DNA of 64,000 nucleotides from Cohnella sp. SGD-V74. GTDB lineage: Bacteria; Bacillota; Bacilli; Paenibacillales; Paenibacillaceae. Position numbers and translations under genes: made by a program. The notes under the pieces are model-generated. The model made no database searches, was not told the origin of the DNA, and saw only the letters and a list, made by a program, of their open reading frames with translations. The stretch is taken from NCBI RefSeq assembly GCF_003001675.1, contig NZ_PVYW01000017.1, forward strand, positions 62,001-126,000, given 5' to 3'. Shown here one piece after another: positions 16,578 to 25,249 of this stretch (position 1 is the first letter of the stretch; every line of letters begins with the position of its first letter).

Positions 16578-16743
16578 ACGAGAGATCCACGTCAAAAACC
16601 TGCGACTGCTCAATTGACCTACGGAGGAGCCCTTCACCAGGACGCCTCGTCTAAGCGCCAATGTTGGATTGTTAGAACAACGCCCCCGTTGAGCCTATTC
16701 AATGGCATGTGTCTATGTAAGAGAGCTAATCACTCGCAGAAAA

Positions 16744-16960
16744 GGGGCTATCCCATAAGTAGGGTTGTACAAGATTATCGATGAAAAAAGAAGGGCATCT
16801 ATCTCCCGGAGACTGCCTCATACGGTCCTGAAATCACCTTTTAACGGGTTTACCGTTCTCATTTCAGGATCGTATAGCAGCGGAGGGAGATAGATGCCCA
16901 TTACCCTGCATCCATCGATAATCGTTCAGTACAACTCTGTTTACTTGTGGGGCAACCCCT
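16744..16960. mobile_element. MITE-like inverted-repeat element, copy 1
   Basis: About 217 bp with terminal inverted repeats GGGGCTATCCCATAAGTA and its near complement at the right end. Inner inverted arms such as ATACGGTCCTGAAAT make the whole element a long imperfect hairpin. It encodes nothing, and a second copy about 85% identical lies at 35283-35501. The ends (GGCTGTCCCATAAGT type) resemble ends of transposons such as the IS1182 group, which could mobilise it. No clear target duplication was seen. Between 16578 and 16743 I see no gene. Confidence 0.75.
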
Positions 16961-17025
16961 TTGGAGAGATTCACGACGGCCGTTCGGCCGTATTTTCGGG
17001 TCATGCGAGGCTGGCAGCCGTACGG

Positions 17026-18003
17026 CTAACCTTCCCCGCCAACAAGCGAGACAGCCGCTTCATAATCCAGCGCTACGTCCGCAGCCGACAGGCTCTCCAG
17101 CAGATGATCCTTCTTCTTGCTGCCGATGATCGGGAAGACGGGAAACGGATGGGTCAGCAAGTAAGCGAGCGCGACCTGCGTCGAAGTGGCGCCGAGCTCG
17201 CGGGCCAGCCGCTCGGCACGTTCGAGACGGGCAAAGTTCGTCTCGCTGTAATAGGAACGGACGACTCCGCTGCCGGAAAATTCCGCCGCCGTGTCCCGGC
17301 GATGCCGCCCGCTGAAGAAGCCGTTTGCCTGCGAGCTGTACGGAATAGCGGCGATTCCCGTTCGGCGATGCCATTCGACGAATTCGGGGTCGGAGACGAC
17401 TTGCGTCGGGTCCTGGATCGAGCCGGGGTTGACCTCCGCCAGATTCCACAGATTCTGCACGGCGACGAACCCGGTATAGCCGTGACCGCGGGCGTACTCA
17501 TTCGCCTGCTCGATGCGCTCGATCGTCCAGTTCGAGCAGCCGTAATACCGGATTTTGCCCTCGCGGACGAACTTCTCCAGCGTCTCCACGATCGTCTCGA
17601 CCGGAACGCTCGGATCGTCTCTATGCAAGTAATAGAGATCGATATGATCGACGCCCAATCTGCGCAGACTGCCTTCCACGTCGGCGGCGACGTCCGCGGG
17701 AGCGAGGCGTCCGACAGCCGGCTTGTCCAGCCGGGGATGCCCTCCTTTGGTCGCCACGACAAGCTCGTTGCGGTTCTTCCGCGACTTCATCCATTTCCCG
17801 AGAAACCGTTCACTGCTGTGAGGCTCGATCGGCAGCCAGTTCGCGTACACTTCGGCCGTATCGACGAAGTTGCCGCCCCGTTCCGTATAGAGGTTCAGCA
17901 GCTCTTCCGACTCCTTCTCCGGAACGGTCGCTCCCAGATCGGCGGTTCCCAAACAAATGACGGAAGCGATAAGATCGGTTCGATTAATCGCGCTCAGCTT
18001 CAT
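17026..18003 (-). CDS. aldo/keto reductase
   Basis: 325 residues, a TIM-barrel NADPH-dependent oxidoreductase. The catalytic tetrad is visible: Asp48 and Tyr53 in FVDTAEVYANW, Lys in VVATKGG and His in LYYLHRDDP. The NADP-binding end GSKKKDHLLESL is present near residue 298. Family members reduce aldehydes and ketones or oxidise sugars. It starts 24 bases after the arylsulfotransferase gene and likely shares its transcript. Without a closer match the substrate is open. Confidence 0.9.
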   Translation of the reverse strand: MKLSAINRTDLIASVICLGTADLGATVPEKESEELLNLYTERGGNFVDTAEVYANWLPIEPHSSERFLGKWMKSRKNRNELVVATKGGHPRLDKPAVGRLAPADVAADVEGSLRRLGVDHIDLYYLHRDDPSVPVETIVETLEKFVREGKIRYYGCSNWTIERIEQANEYARGHGYTGFVAVQNLWNLAEVNPGSIQDPTQVVSDPEFVEWHRRTGIAAIPYSSQANGFFSGRHRRDTAAEFSGSGVVRSYYSETNFARLERAERLARELGATSTQVALAYLLTHPFPVFPIIGSKKKDHLLESLSAADVALDYEAAVSLVGGEG

Positions 18004-18027
18004 ACGATAGACAGCTCCTTCTTGATG

Positions 18028-19416
18028 TTATGATTCGGCGTTCAGCCTTACGGTCGTCTCCGGTCCGCGCCCCGCGGCGCCCGGAACTCGCCAATCCGCG
18101 ATGTCCGGCGGAACGATCGGCGTCTCCCGCGGACGGGCAAGCTGCGGCAGCCATTCGTAGGGAACCCGGTACGCCCGGTCGACGGGATTAGATCCGCGGC
18201 TGTTCTTATAAGGCGATATGTACTCCCATACGAGCTCGTGCTCTCGCGTCACTTCGAAGATGCGCCCGCCGCCCCCTTCGGTAATAAGCGTGTTGCCGTT
18301 CGGAAGCCGCTGAGCGGAGCCCAGATACGGGCTGTAAAACCGGTTGGCGTCCTGCGGCATCGCGTGGCCCGCCTCCGCGGGGCCGTACTGCCAGACGATC
18401 GCGAAGGTGACGGGGTCGAGCTCCAACACTCGGGAATAGTCGCGCAGCGCGGTTTTCAGGCCGTCCGCGGACGAAGCGTGCGGAGCGCCGTAACCCGCCC
18501 AGCCGCCGTTGTCGAACAGCAGCAGATTGCCCTCCCCGGGCAGCCCCCTGGGAATCAGATGCGGATGATGCGCTCCGATGATCCAACCGAGCGCATGCCA
18601 CCGCGACGATTCGTAATTCGGTCCGAGCCGCCAGACGACGGCTCCCGTCGCCCGGTCCGTAATCGCGATAATATTGGCCTCGCGGGCGGACCATAGAACG
18701 TTCGCCGGGTGGAACCGGGCGTCTCCCCCGTCGTAGTGGCGGTTGGGCCCGAGTCTGGAAGCCGCGTTCATGTGCAGCCACAGCCCGGGATCGACGCCTT
18801 TGCGGCGCACGTTCGGATTGCGCCGGATGACGCGGCGCGCGTCGGCGCCGAAGCCCAACTCGCCGACATGATCGCTGGCAAGCCACTCCCAGACGATGCG
18901 GCCGGATTCGTCCACCTCCAGCAGCGCGTCGTCCGCCAGCGGCTGGTCGGAGATCTCTGGCACGGAGACGGTGCGGCGGGCCAGAATCAGCGTCGTCCCC
19001 TCCTTCTCCGAATCTTGGAGCTCGTGAGGCGAATAATAGACGGGGTCTCCGCCGCGCTGATAATCATGATGCGCCCGCGCCATCCATCGGGCAGGATAGC
19101 CGGGATCTTCGATATATTCGCAGCGGTCGAACCTCCAGACGATCCGTCCGTCCCAGTCGGCTTCCACGACGTCCGCCTGATCCTGCATGCCGTATCGGGG
19201 ATCGCGCAGCGCCGTGCTGCCCAGGACGCTTCCGCCCGGGCGCATTTTGTTAGGCTGGCCCTTCAGTCCGCTCCACAGCCGGACCTCCCTGCCGTTCATA
19301 TCAATCAACAAGGCGCCGAGTCCCGGCGCCTGATAGAAGGTATATCCGCTCCAGGCGCGCCCGGGATCGTAAAAAGTCGCGCCGGTCGGATAGATGGTCG
19401 GTCTTCCCATGCGCAT
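18028..19416 (-). CDS. arylsulfotransferase (ASST) family protein
   Basis: 462 residues. The protein is built of repeated WxFD/WEW-type beta-propeller blades (VEADWDGRIVWRFDR, LEVDESGRIVWEWLASD, ITDRATGAVVWRLGP, FEVTREHELVWEYIS), the pattern of PF05935/PF14269-type arylsulfotransferases, which move sulfate between phenols through a sulfo-histidine. Candidate histidines occur in ARAHHDYQRG, WLHMNAASR and GAHHPHLIPRG. There is no signal peptide, whereas classical AssT is periplasmic, so the location and reaction are uncertain. It sits between a MarR regulator and an aldo/keto reductase. Confidence 0.78.
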   Translation of the reverse strand: MRMGRPTIYPTGATFYDPGRAWSGYTFYQAPGLGALLIDMNGREVRLWSGLKGQPNKMRPGGSVLGSTALRDPRYGMQDQADVVEADWDGRIVWRFDRCEYIEDPGYPARWMARAHHDYQRGGDPVYYSPHELQDSEKEGTTLILARRTVSVPEISDQPLADDALLEVDESGRIVWEWLASDHVGELGFGADARRVIRRNPNVRRKGVDPGLWLHMNAASRLGPNRHYDGGDARFHPANVLWSAREANIIAITDRATGAVVWRLGPNYESSRWHALGWIIGAHHPHLIPRGLPGEGNLLLFDNGGWAGYGAPHASSADGLKTALRDYSRVLELDPVTFAIVWQYGPAEAGHAMPQDANRFYSPYLGSAQRLPNGNTLITEGGGGRIFEVTREHELVWEYISPYKNSRGSNPVDRAYRVPYEWLPQLARPRETPIVPPDIADWRVPGAAGRGPETTVRLNAES

Positions 19417-19438
19417 CCCCTCCGCTGAGTCGCATCGT

Positions 19439-20008
19439 TCAGTAAGTCAGGAAACGGCCCGTTCCCGGCACGGACTCGTCCTCCGGCTCTCTTCCGGAGG
19501 CTGCGGCTTCCGCATTCTCCTTGGCTAGCGCGTTAATGGTCTCGGAATAATGGCCGAGGTTCGCCATCATGCGATGCAGCATCTCGATCTGTTCGATCAG
19601 CTCCGGCTCCTTGACCCCGGAGAACAGCACCTCCGCGCAGCGGGAGCCGATATTGCGATTGCGGCGCACCATCTCCCTGCCTTGCGGCGTAATATCCAGC
19701 GTCACGGATCTTCGGTCCTCTTCCTTCCGGCGGCGGACCGCCAAGCCTTCCCGCTCCAGCTTGTCGCATAGAGCGGTGACCGCTCCGGACGTAAAGTCCA
19801 GCTCCTCCGCCAAATCTCCCAGCCGCTGCTCGCCTTCGCGAATGATTTTCTGCAGAATCAGCAGGCCGGGCAGCGAGACGCCTTCGACCGAGATCCGGTC
19901 TCTTTCCTTCACGAATCTTCGCACGACCCGGCGGAACAGCCAATCCGCTTCCTCCAGCAACTCCGCATAGGGCCTCTCCGCACGAAAGGGTTCCCGCTCG
20001 TCTGTCAT
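19439..20008 (-). CDS. MarR-family transcriptional regulator
   Basis: 189 residues. The winged helix-turn-helix occupies the middle: LPGLLILQKI, LGDLAEELDFTSGAVTALCDKLEREGLAVRRRKEEDRRSVTLDITPQG. The ATG at 20008 follows a GGGAGG site. MarR proteins are dimeric repressors relieved by phenolic or other small ligands. It lies immediately upstream of the ASST and reductase genes and is probably their repressor and its own; a palindrome downstream of its -10 box supports this. The C-terminal 40 residues are longer than usual. Confidence 0.9.
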   Translation of the reverse strand: MTDEREPFRAERPYAELLEEADWLFRRVVRRFVKERDRISVEGVSLPGLLILQKIIREGEQRLGDLAEELDFTSGAVTALCDKLEREGLAVRRRKEEDRRSVTLDITPQGREMVRRNRNIGSRCAEVLFSGVKEPELIEQIEMLHRMMANLGHYSETINALAKENAEAAASGREPEDESVPGTGRFLTY

Positions 20009-20057
20009 TCTACCGATTGCCTCCCTTAGCCTGCACAACCCAAATCCCGTACCGATT

Positions 20058-20083
20058 GGGAATGTCCCGTTCCCACCATTATA
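20058..20083 (-). promoter_or_regulatory. -10 box and candidate MarR operator
   Basis: A perfect TATAAT (20078-20083, minus strand) is followed by GGGAACGGGACATTCCC (20058-20074), with GGGAA and TTCCC arms. The placement over the transcription start suits autorepression. No convincing -35 was found. Confidence 0.5.
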
Positions 20084-20160
20084 TCATTTCCCCTCTGCCG
20101 CCGCATCCGAATGGCGGCGGGGGCCCCTCCGCACGGACGTCCCGCCTCCGAAGACGGTTC

Positions 20161-20194
20161 AAAAAGCACGCGGCGGAACTCCTCCGCCGGTGCT
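20161..20194 (-). terminator. intrinsic terminator after the Ssu-type operon
   Basis: On the minus strand AAGCACCGGCGGA and TCCGCCGCGTGCTT form a long stem with a short loop followed by TTTTT. It separates the transporter/flavoprotein operon from the MarR-ASST-reductase unit. Confidence 0.8.
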
Positions 20195-20215
20195 TCTCTT
20201 TTGTTCGCCGTCCCT

Positions 20216-21289
20216 TTACTCGGCTTTCAGAACCCAATCCTCGATCGCGAAGTCGTTCTTCGCCAGTTTCTCCTCCACGAGGAAGTTTTTCGTGCCTTCC
20301 AGCAGCTTCAGACCGTCGTCGGTGAACGCCGTATCTTTGATGTCCTCGATCGGGCTCAGCTTCTTCACGATGTCGACCGTCGTCTTCTGGAAATCGGCCA
20401 GGAATTGATAGTATTCCTCCGGATTCTGCTGCAGATCGGCCAACGCCTTCTCGCGGGCCTCGTTCCACACTTTCGGAAAATCCGGAAACTTCTTCAGATA
20501 GTCCTCGGACACGACCGTAGAACTCGTTCCGAGCAGCTCGGGATGGTCGGAGGAGACGTCCAGTTGAACGTTGCCGCTCTCAATGGACTTAAGCGCCGTC
20601 AGGCCGACATCGGTCATCGCGTCCACGCTTCCGTTGGCCAGAGCGGCCTGAGCGTCGGGAATCAGCATGTGCACGAGCTTGTAGTCGGTCACGCCGGCTT
20701 CCTTCAGCAGGCCGACGACGTAACGGTGCATGAAGGAGCCTTTCTGAATCGCCAGCGTCTTGCCTTGCAGCTCCTGAATCGTCTTCGGACCGTTCGGGCC
20801 CGCGATTACATGACCGATCGTCCGGGTGTTGGGCTGGGCGATCAGCCTCGTCTTGGCCCCGCCGGCCCGCGCGATGATTGCCGGAGTGTCTCCGAGACTG
20901 CCGATGTCCAGCCGGCCGCTGATCAGGGATTCCGTCTGATCCGGCCCGTTCGGGAAGCCCGTCAGCTTCACTTCCTTGATGCCGTATTTTTTCAATTCCT
21001 CTTGAATGATTCCTTTGTACAAACCCCAGCCTTCCGCTCCGGGCGCATGATTCTTATCGTTGAGGCCGATGTAGCCGTAGTTCAGCACCTCGGGTACGTT
21101 GCGCGCCGGCTCTCCGGACGAAGCGGAAGCCCCGCCCGCCGAAGGCGCGGACGCCTGCTTCTCTTCCTTGGCGCCGCAGCCTTGAATGACCAGCGCCAGC
21201 GCGATAACGCCCGCCAGCAGCGCCCCCGTCCACCCCCGTTTGCCCATCTCCTTGCGCGTCTTGCTCTCGTCTCTCTCCCACATCTCCAT
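20216..21289 (-). CDS. sulfonate/nitrate-type ABC transporter substrate-binding lipoprotein (SsuA-like)
   Basis: 357 residues. The N terminus has a basic region, a hydrophobic core (GALLAGVIALALVIQGC) and a lipobox with Cys near residue 31. The mature part matches the SsuA/TauA/ThiY fold (LNYGYIGLNDKN, KEVKLTGFPNGPDQTESLISGRLDIGSLGDTPAIIARAGG). These proteins bind alkanesulfonates, taurine, nitrate or similar. The ATG at 21289 is five bases after GGAGGAG, and a second ATG is two codons on. The gene follows the ferredoxin gene by 17 bases, so enzyme pair and transporter are coexpressed. Confidence 0.9.
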   Translation of the reverse strand: MEMWERDESKTRKEMGKRGWTGALLAGVIALALVIQGCGAKEEKQASAPSAGGASASSGEPARNVPEVLNYGYIGLNDKNHAPGAEGWGLYKGIIQEELKKYGIKEVKLTGFPNGPDQTESLISGRLDIGSLGDTPAIIARAGGAKTRLIAQPNTRTIGHVIAGPNGPKTIQELQGKTLAIQKGSFMHRYVVGLLKEAGVTDYKLVHMLIPDAQAALANGSVDAMTDVGLTALKSIESGNVQLDVSSDHPELLGTSSTVVSEDYLKKFPDFPKVWNEAREKALADLQQNPEEYYQFLADFQKTTVDIVKKLSPIEDIKDTAFTDDGLKLLEGTKNFLVEEKLAKNDFAIEDWVLKAE

Positions 21290-21306
21290 TTGCTCCTCCC
21301 AGGAAG

Positions 21307-21639
21307 TCAGAATCCCGATCTGACCGATAATTGATACATATAATCGTGCTTGGCGACCGGAACTCTGCCCCTGCCCCAACCGACCTTCTCGCGATAACCG
21401 CCCAGCAGCCCTTGCTGCTCCAATTCCTCCTCGGTCACGCCCATGACGCCTTCCGAATCCGGAGAAACGTACAGGGCGTCTACCGGGCAATACAGCTCAC
21501 ACATGAAGCAAGTCTGGCAATCGTCCTGCCGGGCGATGACGGGAATGCCGTCCTCGCCTTTATCGAACACGTTCGTCGGACATACCGATACGCACTGATT
21601 GCAAGACACGCAGCGAGACTGGCTGACGACCTCGATCAT
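21307..21639 (-). CDS. 2[4Fe-4S] ferredoxin, AprB-like
   Basis: 110 residues. Two clusters are visible: CVSCNQCVSVCP at 10-21 and CQTCFMCELYCP at about 42-53. The C-terminal half continues as a charged tail with EKVGWGRGRVP. This length and layout fit the beta subunit partner of APS-reductase-like flavoproteins rather than an 80-residue soluble ferredoxin. Its ATG overlaps the stop codon of the flavoprotein gene, so the two are made in fixed ratio and probably form one enzyme. Confidence 0.85.
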   Translation of the reverse strand: MIEVVSQSRCVSCNQCVSVCPTNVFDKGEDGIPVIARQDDCQTCFMCELYCPVDALYVSPDSEGVMGVTEEELEQQGLLGGYREKVGWGRGRVPVAKHDYMYQLSVRSGF

Positions 21640-23282
21640 GCTGTCACACTCTCCTTAACCGGCTGCCGCTCCTGCGAGGCCGCATCGTCCGCGACCCGCT
21701 CCGTGCTCACCCACACTTCGTCGAGCCCGCCGCTGATCAGCCGATGGCGCTGGCCGCCGTCGATCGTCGGGAAATCCTCCCGCTTATGCATACCCCGCGT
21801 CTCCTTGCGAGCGAGCGCCGAATGATACATCCATCTGGCCGTCGCCGTCATCGCCGCCGCCTCGCGCGCTTTGACGCCCTCTGCGCTGACGGACACGGCG
21901 TTCTCGCGCTGGGCTTTCCACAGGCCGTCGAGACGTCCGATGGAATCGGACAGCCCTTGCTCCGTCCGGAACAGATTGCGGTCGTACGGCTTCACCTCGT
22001 CCTGAACCGCCTGCACGTATTCTTGCGTGCGGGATTGGGAAGCGCCGCCGTCCGCGGAAGCGCTCGTCAGCGATTGCGACGACAGTCCTCTGAGCGAACG
22101 GGATTTCGCGGAATCGCCCAGCTTAAGCACATATTCCGCGGCTCCTTCGCCGGCGAACGAACCGGAGGACATCGCCCAGGCCGAGTTATGGCTTCCGCCT
22201 CCGGTAAAGCCGCCGCAGATCAGTTCGCGCGTCGCGGCGTCTCCGGCCGCGTACAGGCCCGGCACCTTCGTCGCGCACGTCTCGTCGACGATGCGGATGC
22301 CTCCCGTTCCGCGCACCGTGCCTTCCAGTCGCAGCGTTACCGGGAACAGATCGCGGAACGGATCGATGCCGCGGCGGTCGAACGGAAGGAAGAAGTTCGT
22401 CTGCGCCACCCGCAGCAGCGGCTTAAGATCCTCCGGCGCTTGATCGAGCTTGGCGTACACTTGACGTCCGGCCAGCAGATTGCGGGCAATGACCGAGCGG
22501 CCGCGCTTGGAGCCGGCTCCCTCGACGACCGTGCCGTCCTCGTAGTAGAAGCTTGCGTAGCTGTAGTACGCTGTCTTCGTCACGGAGGAGAACGTCGGGC
22601 AGATCGCGTAGGCGTTGGAGAACTCCATCCCCGACAGATCCGCGCCCGCTTCCGCCGCGAACAGGTAGCCGTCGCCGGTCAGCACGTTGCAGCCGAGCGC
22701 CCGGCTCAGGAACGCGCAGCCCCCGGTCGCAATCACGACCGCTCCCGCGCGGATGCTCCAGGCGTCGCCGGTCTGCGTATTGACGCCGGCCGCGCCTCCG
22801 ACGCCGTAATCGTCCGCGAGCAGCTCCAGCACCGGGCTGTGATCGAGAATTTTCACGCCGGACTTCTGCACGAGCTTGCGCATCAGCTTCATGTATTCCG
22901 GGCCTTGCAGGCCGCGCTTGTGCGGCTTGCCGCTAGGATCGACCGGGAACGGATAGCCAAGGTTGCCCAGCTTGTTCATATTCTCGTACGTCCGGTCCAG
23001 AACGCGGTTCATCCATTCGTGCTCGGCCAGCTGTCCGCCCATCGCATATCTGCTGGCTTTGGCTTCCTCTCTTTTCTCCCGCTCGGGATCGATGTACCAG
23101 ACGCCCGTCCCGGACGGGGCAGTCGCGCCGCTGGAGCCGCAATAGCCTTTGTCCACCAGAATCACTTTCGCCCCTTTGGCCGCCGCCGAGATCGCCGCCC
23201 ACGTTCCCGCGGGGCCTCCGCCGATGACCAGCACGTCCGTCTCCAAGCTTAATTGTCCCCTTGCCGTTGCTTGAATCGCCAT
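21636..23282 (-). CDS. FAD-dependent oxidoreductase, AprA/fumarate reductase-flavoprotein-like
   Basis: 548 residues. The FAD-binding motif VIGGGPAGTWAAISAA begins near residue 19 with the acidic LVDKG at the second strand. A second FAD contact GLYAAGDAATRELICGG and the helical C-terminal domain (ARKETRGMHKREDFP) identify the succinate dehydrogenase/fumarate reductase/APS reductase flavoprotein family. A coupled two-cluster ferredoxin supports the AprA-like branch. Context inside an Ssu-type transporter operon suggests it acts on an imported sulfur compound or passes electrons for its oxidation. No APS-specific residue could be verified by eye. A strong AAGGAGG site precedes the ATG. Confidence 0.85.
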   Translation of the reverse strand: MAIQATARGQLSLETDVLVIGGGPAGTWAAISAAAKGAKVILVDKGYCGSSGATAPSGTGVWYIDPEREKREEAKASRYAMGGQLAEHEWMNRVLDRTYENMNKLGNLGYPFPVDPSGKPHKRGLQGPEYMKLMRKLVQKSGVKILDHSPVLELLADDYGVGGAAGVNTQTGDAWSIRAGAVVIATGGCAFLSRALGCNVLTGDGYLFAAEAGADLSGMEFSNAYAICPTFSSVTKTAYYSYASFYYEDGTVVEGAGSKRGRSVIARNLLAGRQVYAKLDQAPEDLKPLLRVAQTNFFLPFDRRGIDPFRDLFPVTLRLEGTVRGTGGIRIVDETCATKVPGLYAAGDAATRELICGGFTGGGSHNSAWAMSSGSFAGEGAAEYVLKLGDSAKSRSLRGLSSQSLTSASADGGASQSRTQEYVQAVQDEVKPYDRNLFRTEQGLSDSIGRLDGLWKAQRENAVSVSAEGVKAREAAAMTATARWMYHSALARKETRGMHKREDFPTIDGGQRHRLISGGLDEVWVSTERVADDAASQERQPVKESVTA

Positions 23283-23313
23283 TTTTGAACAGCCTCCTTA
23301 TTGGTTTGCGCGC

Positions 23314-24195
23314 TCAGCCTTGATAGCTGTCCCGCCAATGCAGCCATCTGCTCTCCAGCAGCCTGACGGCGGAGTCGACCAGCTTGCCTACGACCGCGAA
23401 GATCAGAATGCCGACGAAGATAACCTCCGGCTGGCCGTTCTGCTTCGCTTCGTTGATGAGAAACCCGATCCCGCTCGTCGAACCGACGAACTCGGCGACG
23501 GCCAGCCCGATCCAGGAGACGGCCAGCGACAGCCGCAGTCCCATCAGAATGTTCGGCAGCGCCGCGGGCAGCACCAGCCTCAGCAGCCGCTTCGTCCGGC
23601 TGAATTCCAGCGAACGCGCGACTTCGAACAGTTGGCCGTCGACGTTGCGGATGCCCAGGAACGTATTGACGTACAGCGGAAAAAACGAACCGCTCACGAT
23701 AATCGCCACCTTGGACGTCTCGCCGAAACCGAACCACAGTATGATCAGCGGCGCGATTGCCAGATGCGGCACGAGCCGAAGCACCTGCAGGCTTGGATCC
23801 AGCAAATATTCCAGCCGCCGGATCATCCCGGTCGCGATGCCGAGCGCAAGCCCCAGTCCCCCTCCGACGACAAAGCCGAGTCCGGCCCTGCCCGCGCTTA
23901 CGCCCAGATGATGCAGCAGCTCTCCCGAGCCCGCCAGCCCGGCGAACGACTCGGCGATCGTCAGAGGCGAAGGCAGGAAGTCGCGGGATATCCAACCAAT
24001 CTCTCCCCCGATTTGCCAGACCAGCAAAATCAACAGCGGAATGAGCGCCCCCTGCCCGAAATCCTTAAGCAGCGTCAGCCGCCAATCCGGCCGTTTGCCG
24101 GCTCCCTGCGCGGGCTCCAATGGAGGCTCGGCCGCCTCCTTCGCGTTCTCCCTGCGGCCCGCCGGCCGCGCCAGAGCTTCAACTCGATTGCTCAT
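23314..24195 (-). CDS. ABC transporter permease (SsuC/TauC type), second copy
   Basis: 293 residues with six membrane segments after a 55-residue polar N terminus. The EAA loop reads FEVARSLEFSRTKRLLRLVLPAALP. It is clearly homologous along its length to the next upstream permease, sharing the same order of helices and the ending RLLESRWLHWRDSYQG versus RVIEGWLLRWKDRYKG. The pair could form a heterodimer. A GGGAGGG site precedes the ATG. Confidence 0.92.
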   Translation of the reverse strand: MSNRVEALARPAGRRENAKEAAEPPLEPAQGAGKRPDWRLTLLKDFGQGALIPLLILLVWQIGGEIGWISRDFLPSPLTIAESFAGLAGSGELLHHLGVSAGRAGLGFVVGGGLGLALGIATGMIRRLEYLLDPSLQVLRLVPHLAIAPLIILWFGFGETSKVAIIVSGSFFPLYVNTFLGIRNVDGQLFEVARSLEFSRTKRLLRLVLPAALPNILMGLRLSLAVSWIGLAVAEFVGSTSGIGFLINEAKQNGQPEVIFVGILIFAVVGKLVDSAVRLLESRWLHWRDSYQG

Positions 24196-24231
24196 CGTTT
24201 TCCCTCCCGAGCAGCCAGCATTTTCGGCCGC

Positions 24232-25044
24232 CTATCCTTTATAGCGATCCTTCCAGCGAAGCAGCCAGCCCTCGATTACGCGAATGAGCGTATCGGTAGC
24301 CAGACCGGCCGCGGCGAAGACGAATATTCCGACGAAGACGACCGGCGTATCGGCGAACTGGCGAGCGTCGGACATCATGTACCCAATGCCTTCCGTGGAA
24401 GCGATCAGCTCCGCGACGACGAGCCCCAGCCAAGCCAGCCCCATCGATATCCTCGCTCCAAGCAGAATGTTGGGAACCGCAGCCGGCAGCACCAGCCTGA
24501 CGATCTGCTTGATGCGGCTGAAGCCGAGAACCCTCGCGACCTCGAACAGCTTGTTGTCGACGTTGCGAATGCCCATGAACGTATTGATGTAGATGGGGAA
24601 AAATGCGCCCTTGGCGATTAACAGCACCTTGGATTGTTCTCCGATCCCGAACCAGAAGATGAATAACGGAACGACGGCGAGACTCGGAATCATGCGAATC
24701 ATCTGGAAGGAAGGATCGAGCAGCTTCTCCGTCCGGCGGAACAGCCCGACCGCCACGCCGAACGCCAGCCCCAATCCTCCTCCGAGGACGAACCCCGTCA
24801 GCGCCCGCCACACGCTGATTTTGAAATGGGCCCACAAATCTCCCGAAGCCGCCAGATCGACGAACGATTGCGCGATGACGGCCGGGGTCGGAAACATCAG
24901 ACTCGAGATGTACCCTAAATCTCCGAACAGCTGCCACAGCGCCAGCACGAACAGCGGCACGATCAGCGCCAACCCCGCCAGCGTCCACTTGCCCGGCCTT
25001 TCTCCGTAGCCGCGACCGGTTCGAACGACGGCTCGACCGTTCAT
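24232..25044 (-). CDS. ABC transporter permease (SsuC/TauC type), first copy
   Basis: 270 residues from the ATG at 25044, nine bases after AAAGGAGGG; a TTG at 25065 would lie inside that site. Six membrane segments; EAA loop FEVARVLGFSRIKQIVRLVLPAAVP. It is the first gene of the minus-strand operon permease-permease-flavoprotein-ferredoxin-binding protein. Its promoter faces that of the matching ATPase gene. Confidence 0.91.
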   Translation of the reverse strand: MNGRAVVRTGRGYGERPGKWTLAGLALIVPLFVLALWQLFGDLGYISSLMFPTPAVIAQSFVDLAASGDLWAHFKISVWRALTGFVLGGGLGLAFGVAVGLFRRTEKLLDPSFQMIRMIPSLAVVPLFIFWFGIGEQSKVLLIAKGAFFPIYINTFMGIRNVDNKLFEVARVLGFSRIKQIVRLVLPAAVPNILLGARISMGLAWLGLVVAELIASTEGIGYMMSDARQFADTPVVFVGIFVFAAAGLATDTLIRVIEGWLLRWKDRYKG

Positions 25045-25105
25045 TTCCATCCCTCCTTTTCCCAAAAATACTTTAGCGTTAATTTAATTAGCATTGATTA
25101 ATCGA

Positions 25106-25134
25106 ATAGTAATCCAATAATACCTACCTGTCAA
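25106..25134 (-). promoter_or_regulatory. promoter of the Ssu-type minus-strand operon
   Basis: Minus-strand TTGACA (25129-25134), 17-base spacer, TACTAT (25106-25111). Good sigma-A match 62 bases before the first permease start. Confidence 0.7.
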
Positions 25135-25170
25135 GTGGGATTTTTAAAAGAAAAGTTGCTACATGCCTTG

Positions 25171-25199
25171 TTGACAGTCGAGAAAGAAGATGTTACGTT
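25171..25199 (+). promoter_or_regulatory. promoter of the divergent ABC ATPase gene
   Basis: TTGACA (25171-25176), 17-base spacer, TACGTT (25194-25199). It fires away from the operon promoter, leaving 36 AT-rich bases between the two -35 boxes for a shared regulator. Confidence 0.6.
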
Positions 25200-25249
25200 A
25201 TTTCCATTAATCTCATCGGTATAGTAATAATTATGAGGAGGATGTTTCT

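Noticed and set aside
16744-16960. Complete insertion sequence
   Set aside because: The element is only 217 bp and codes for no transposase.
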